Part shown: positions 63,361-64,000 of the stretch, piece by piece
Position numbering within the stretch: position 1 is the first letter of the stretch
Layout: each line of letters opens with the position of its first letter
Assembly (NCBI GenBank): GCA_037954325.1
Contig: JBBMNZ010000006.1
Span: 5,238,001 to 5,302,000 of the forward strand
Length of the DNA: 64,000 nt
From: Fistularia commersonii
Taxonomy: Eukaryota > Chordata > Actinopteri > Syngnathiformes > Fistulariidae
Direction of reading: 5' to 3'
Program-made: the position numbers and the translations under genes
The notes under the pieces: generated by a model
What the model saw: the letters and a program-made list of their open reading frames with translations, nothing else
Told to the model about the DNA's origin: nothing
The model's database searches: none

Positions 63361-64000
63361 TTGAACTTGTGGCTGGATTACACTGAATTTGACATATATT
63401 GTGCGGAATCATGTCCTGAACAAGATATGTCAACAACAGAAACCAGCTTGATGAAATTCAATAGGTATTTCCACTCCGAATCAAAAATGCTTCAACTCGG
63501 AGAGATAAGCACTTTTGAACGAATGGCTATATCTTTTGAACCTGTGGCTGGATTACACTGAATTTGACATATATTGTGCAGAATCTTGTCCTAAACAACA
63601 TATTTCAACAGCCGAAACCAGTTTCATGAAATTCATTAGTTATTTCCACTCCGAATCAAAAACGCTTCAACTCGGACAGATAAGCACTTTTTTGAACGAA
63701 TGGCAATATCTTTTGAACCTGTGGCTGGATTACGCTGACTTTGACATATATTGTGCAGAATCAAGTCCTAAACAACATATTTCAACAGCAGGAACCAGCT
63801 TGATGAAATTCATTAGTTATTTCCACTCTGTATCAAAACGCTTTAACTCGGTGAGATTAGCAGTTCTTTGAACGAATGGCTATATCTTTTGAACCTGTGG
63901 CTGGATTACGCTGAATTTGACATATATTGTGCAGAATCATGTCCTAAACAACTTATTTCAACAGCAGAAACCAGCTTGATGAAATTCATTTGTTACTTTC
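63361..64000. repeat. Array end in window, matching 20.98-22.7 kb
   Basis: Monomers at 63340, 63515, 63692 and a partial one from 63868. They carry ACAGCAGGAACC and the one-A deletion (63831-63840) seen at 21457 and 22339. The partial monomer ends GTTACTTTC as in the 22548 monomer. The array continues beyond the window. Confidence 0.87.

Larger units (their letters stand above)
1..64000. repeat. Satellite DNA array, ~177-bp monomer, 361 full copies
   Basis: The whole window is head-to-tail copies of one monomer. Starts were placed at the TTG of TTGAACGAATGG and step by 175, 176 or 177 bp, with rare 178. A consensus c-class monomer is 177 bp and about 36% G+C. The best conserved part is the first ~70 bp (GAATGGCTATATC, GTGGCTGGATTACACTG, ACATATATTGTGC). 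The middle (TCCTAAACAAC region) and the 3' linker separate the classes. By my alignment, monomers 1020-1194 and 1195-1371 differ by 15 substitutions plus 2 bp of length. Most monomers carry an AluI site (ACCAGCTTGATG), lost in class c (CCAGTTTCATG), so a ladder would be expected. Such arrays are typical of eukaryotic centromeric or heterochromatic DNA. The role here is inferred from organisation only, and the family is not recognised. Confidence 0.97.
17958..64000. repeat. Domain II: long HORs including monomer class f
   Basis: About 260 monomers. The f class recurs throughout, for example at 17958, 20254, 20607, 23429, 24134, 25018, 26788, 27847, 30848, 33849, 34909, 37205, 37558, 41265, 43737, 45150, 46916, 47269, 49566, 50272, 58751, 59810 and 62278. 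A second landmark is a b monomer with GGAATCATTTCCTG and TATTTCAACTCC, at 18665, 28554, 31555, 35616, 38971, 41972, 45680, 52922 and 60517. Those spacings are 9889, 3001, 4061, 3355, 3001, 3708, 7242 and 7595 bp, that is 56, 17, 23, 19, 17, 21, 41 and 43 whole monomers. Units are long and partly shuffled. Confidence 0.85.

Noticed and set aside
1..64000. CRISPR array
   Set aside because: The whole 177-bp unit is conserved, with no unique spacers between short repeats and no cas genes.
1..64000. Primate alpha satellite or the Arabidopsis/Brassica centromeric repeat
   Set aside because: Length is similar, but the monomer does not resemble the alpha or Arabidopsis/Brassica sequences I know. This is from memory, not a database search.
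1..64000. Bacterial or phage repeat-protein gene
   Set aside because: The frame is broken in most units by shared stops and length changes, there are no ribosome-binding sites or flanking genes, and 64 kb of pure repeat would be extraordinary in a bacterium.
1..64000. tRNA, rRNA, transposon ends or telomeric repeats within the array
   Set aside because: Every stretch is accounted for by monomers in register; I saw no insert that breaks the 175-178-bp step.

Overview
The window is one uninterrupted tandem array of a ~177-bp satellite monomer. Using the recurring TTGAACGAATGG (or TTGAATG/CTGAACG) block as the monomer start, I count 361 complete monomers between 139 and 63867, plus a partial one at each end (1-138 and 63868-64000). 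All are head to tail in one orientation. The mean length is 176.5 bp (63,729/361), and individual monomers are almost always 175, 176 or 177 bp. I found no gene, RNA gene, transposon or unique sequence, and no stretch without satellite. One consensus monomer counts to about 36% G+C. Arrays of this size and regularity are known from eukaryotic centromeric or other heterochromatic DNA. I do not recognise the family and cannot name the organism.

Monomers fall into recurring classes, named here by their 3' linker. a (176 bp) ends CCCAGTGACATAAGC. b (175 bp) ends CTCGGAGAGATAAGC or CTCGGAGTGATAAGC. c (177 bp) ends CTCGGACAGATAAGC. d (177 bp) ends ACTCGGTGAGATTAGC. e (177 bp) has GACATATAATGTGC in its body and a CTCGGTGAGATAAGC end. 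f (177 bp) has GAATTACTATATC, TTGTAGCTGG and TTTGAATCATATTG. d1 follows c and carries GGCAATATC; d2 follows e and carries TTACGCTG. The order of classes makes higher-order repeats (HORs).

Domain I (1-17957) uses classes a-e in short HORs: mainly b-c-d-a (705 bp), b-c-d-e-d (883 bp) and b-c-d-e-d-a (1059 bp), with shortened and fused versions. Domain II (17958-64000) adds class f and has longer units. These are a 17-monomer HOR of exactly 3001 bp with variants (27142 to about 42900), and a 41-monomer, 7242-bp tandem duplication (about 44112-58478) whose copies look almost identical. The flanks (17958-27141 and 58479-64000) are built from the same monomers in shuffled order, with small recent duplications of 531, 706 and 882 bp.

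Reading frames up to 236 codons exist because 177 bp is 59 codons and one frame of the c-class monomer is open. Recurring stops and 175/176-bp frame shifts break this frame in most monomers, and the frames begin at TTG. I therefore annotate no protein-coding gene. The biological content is the array's architecture and its record of unequal exchange.
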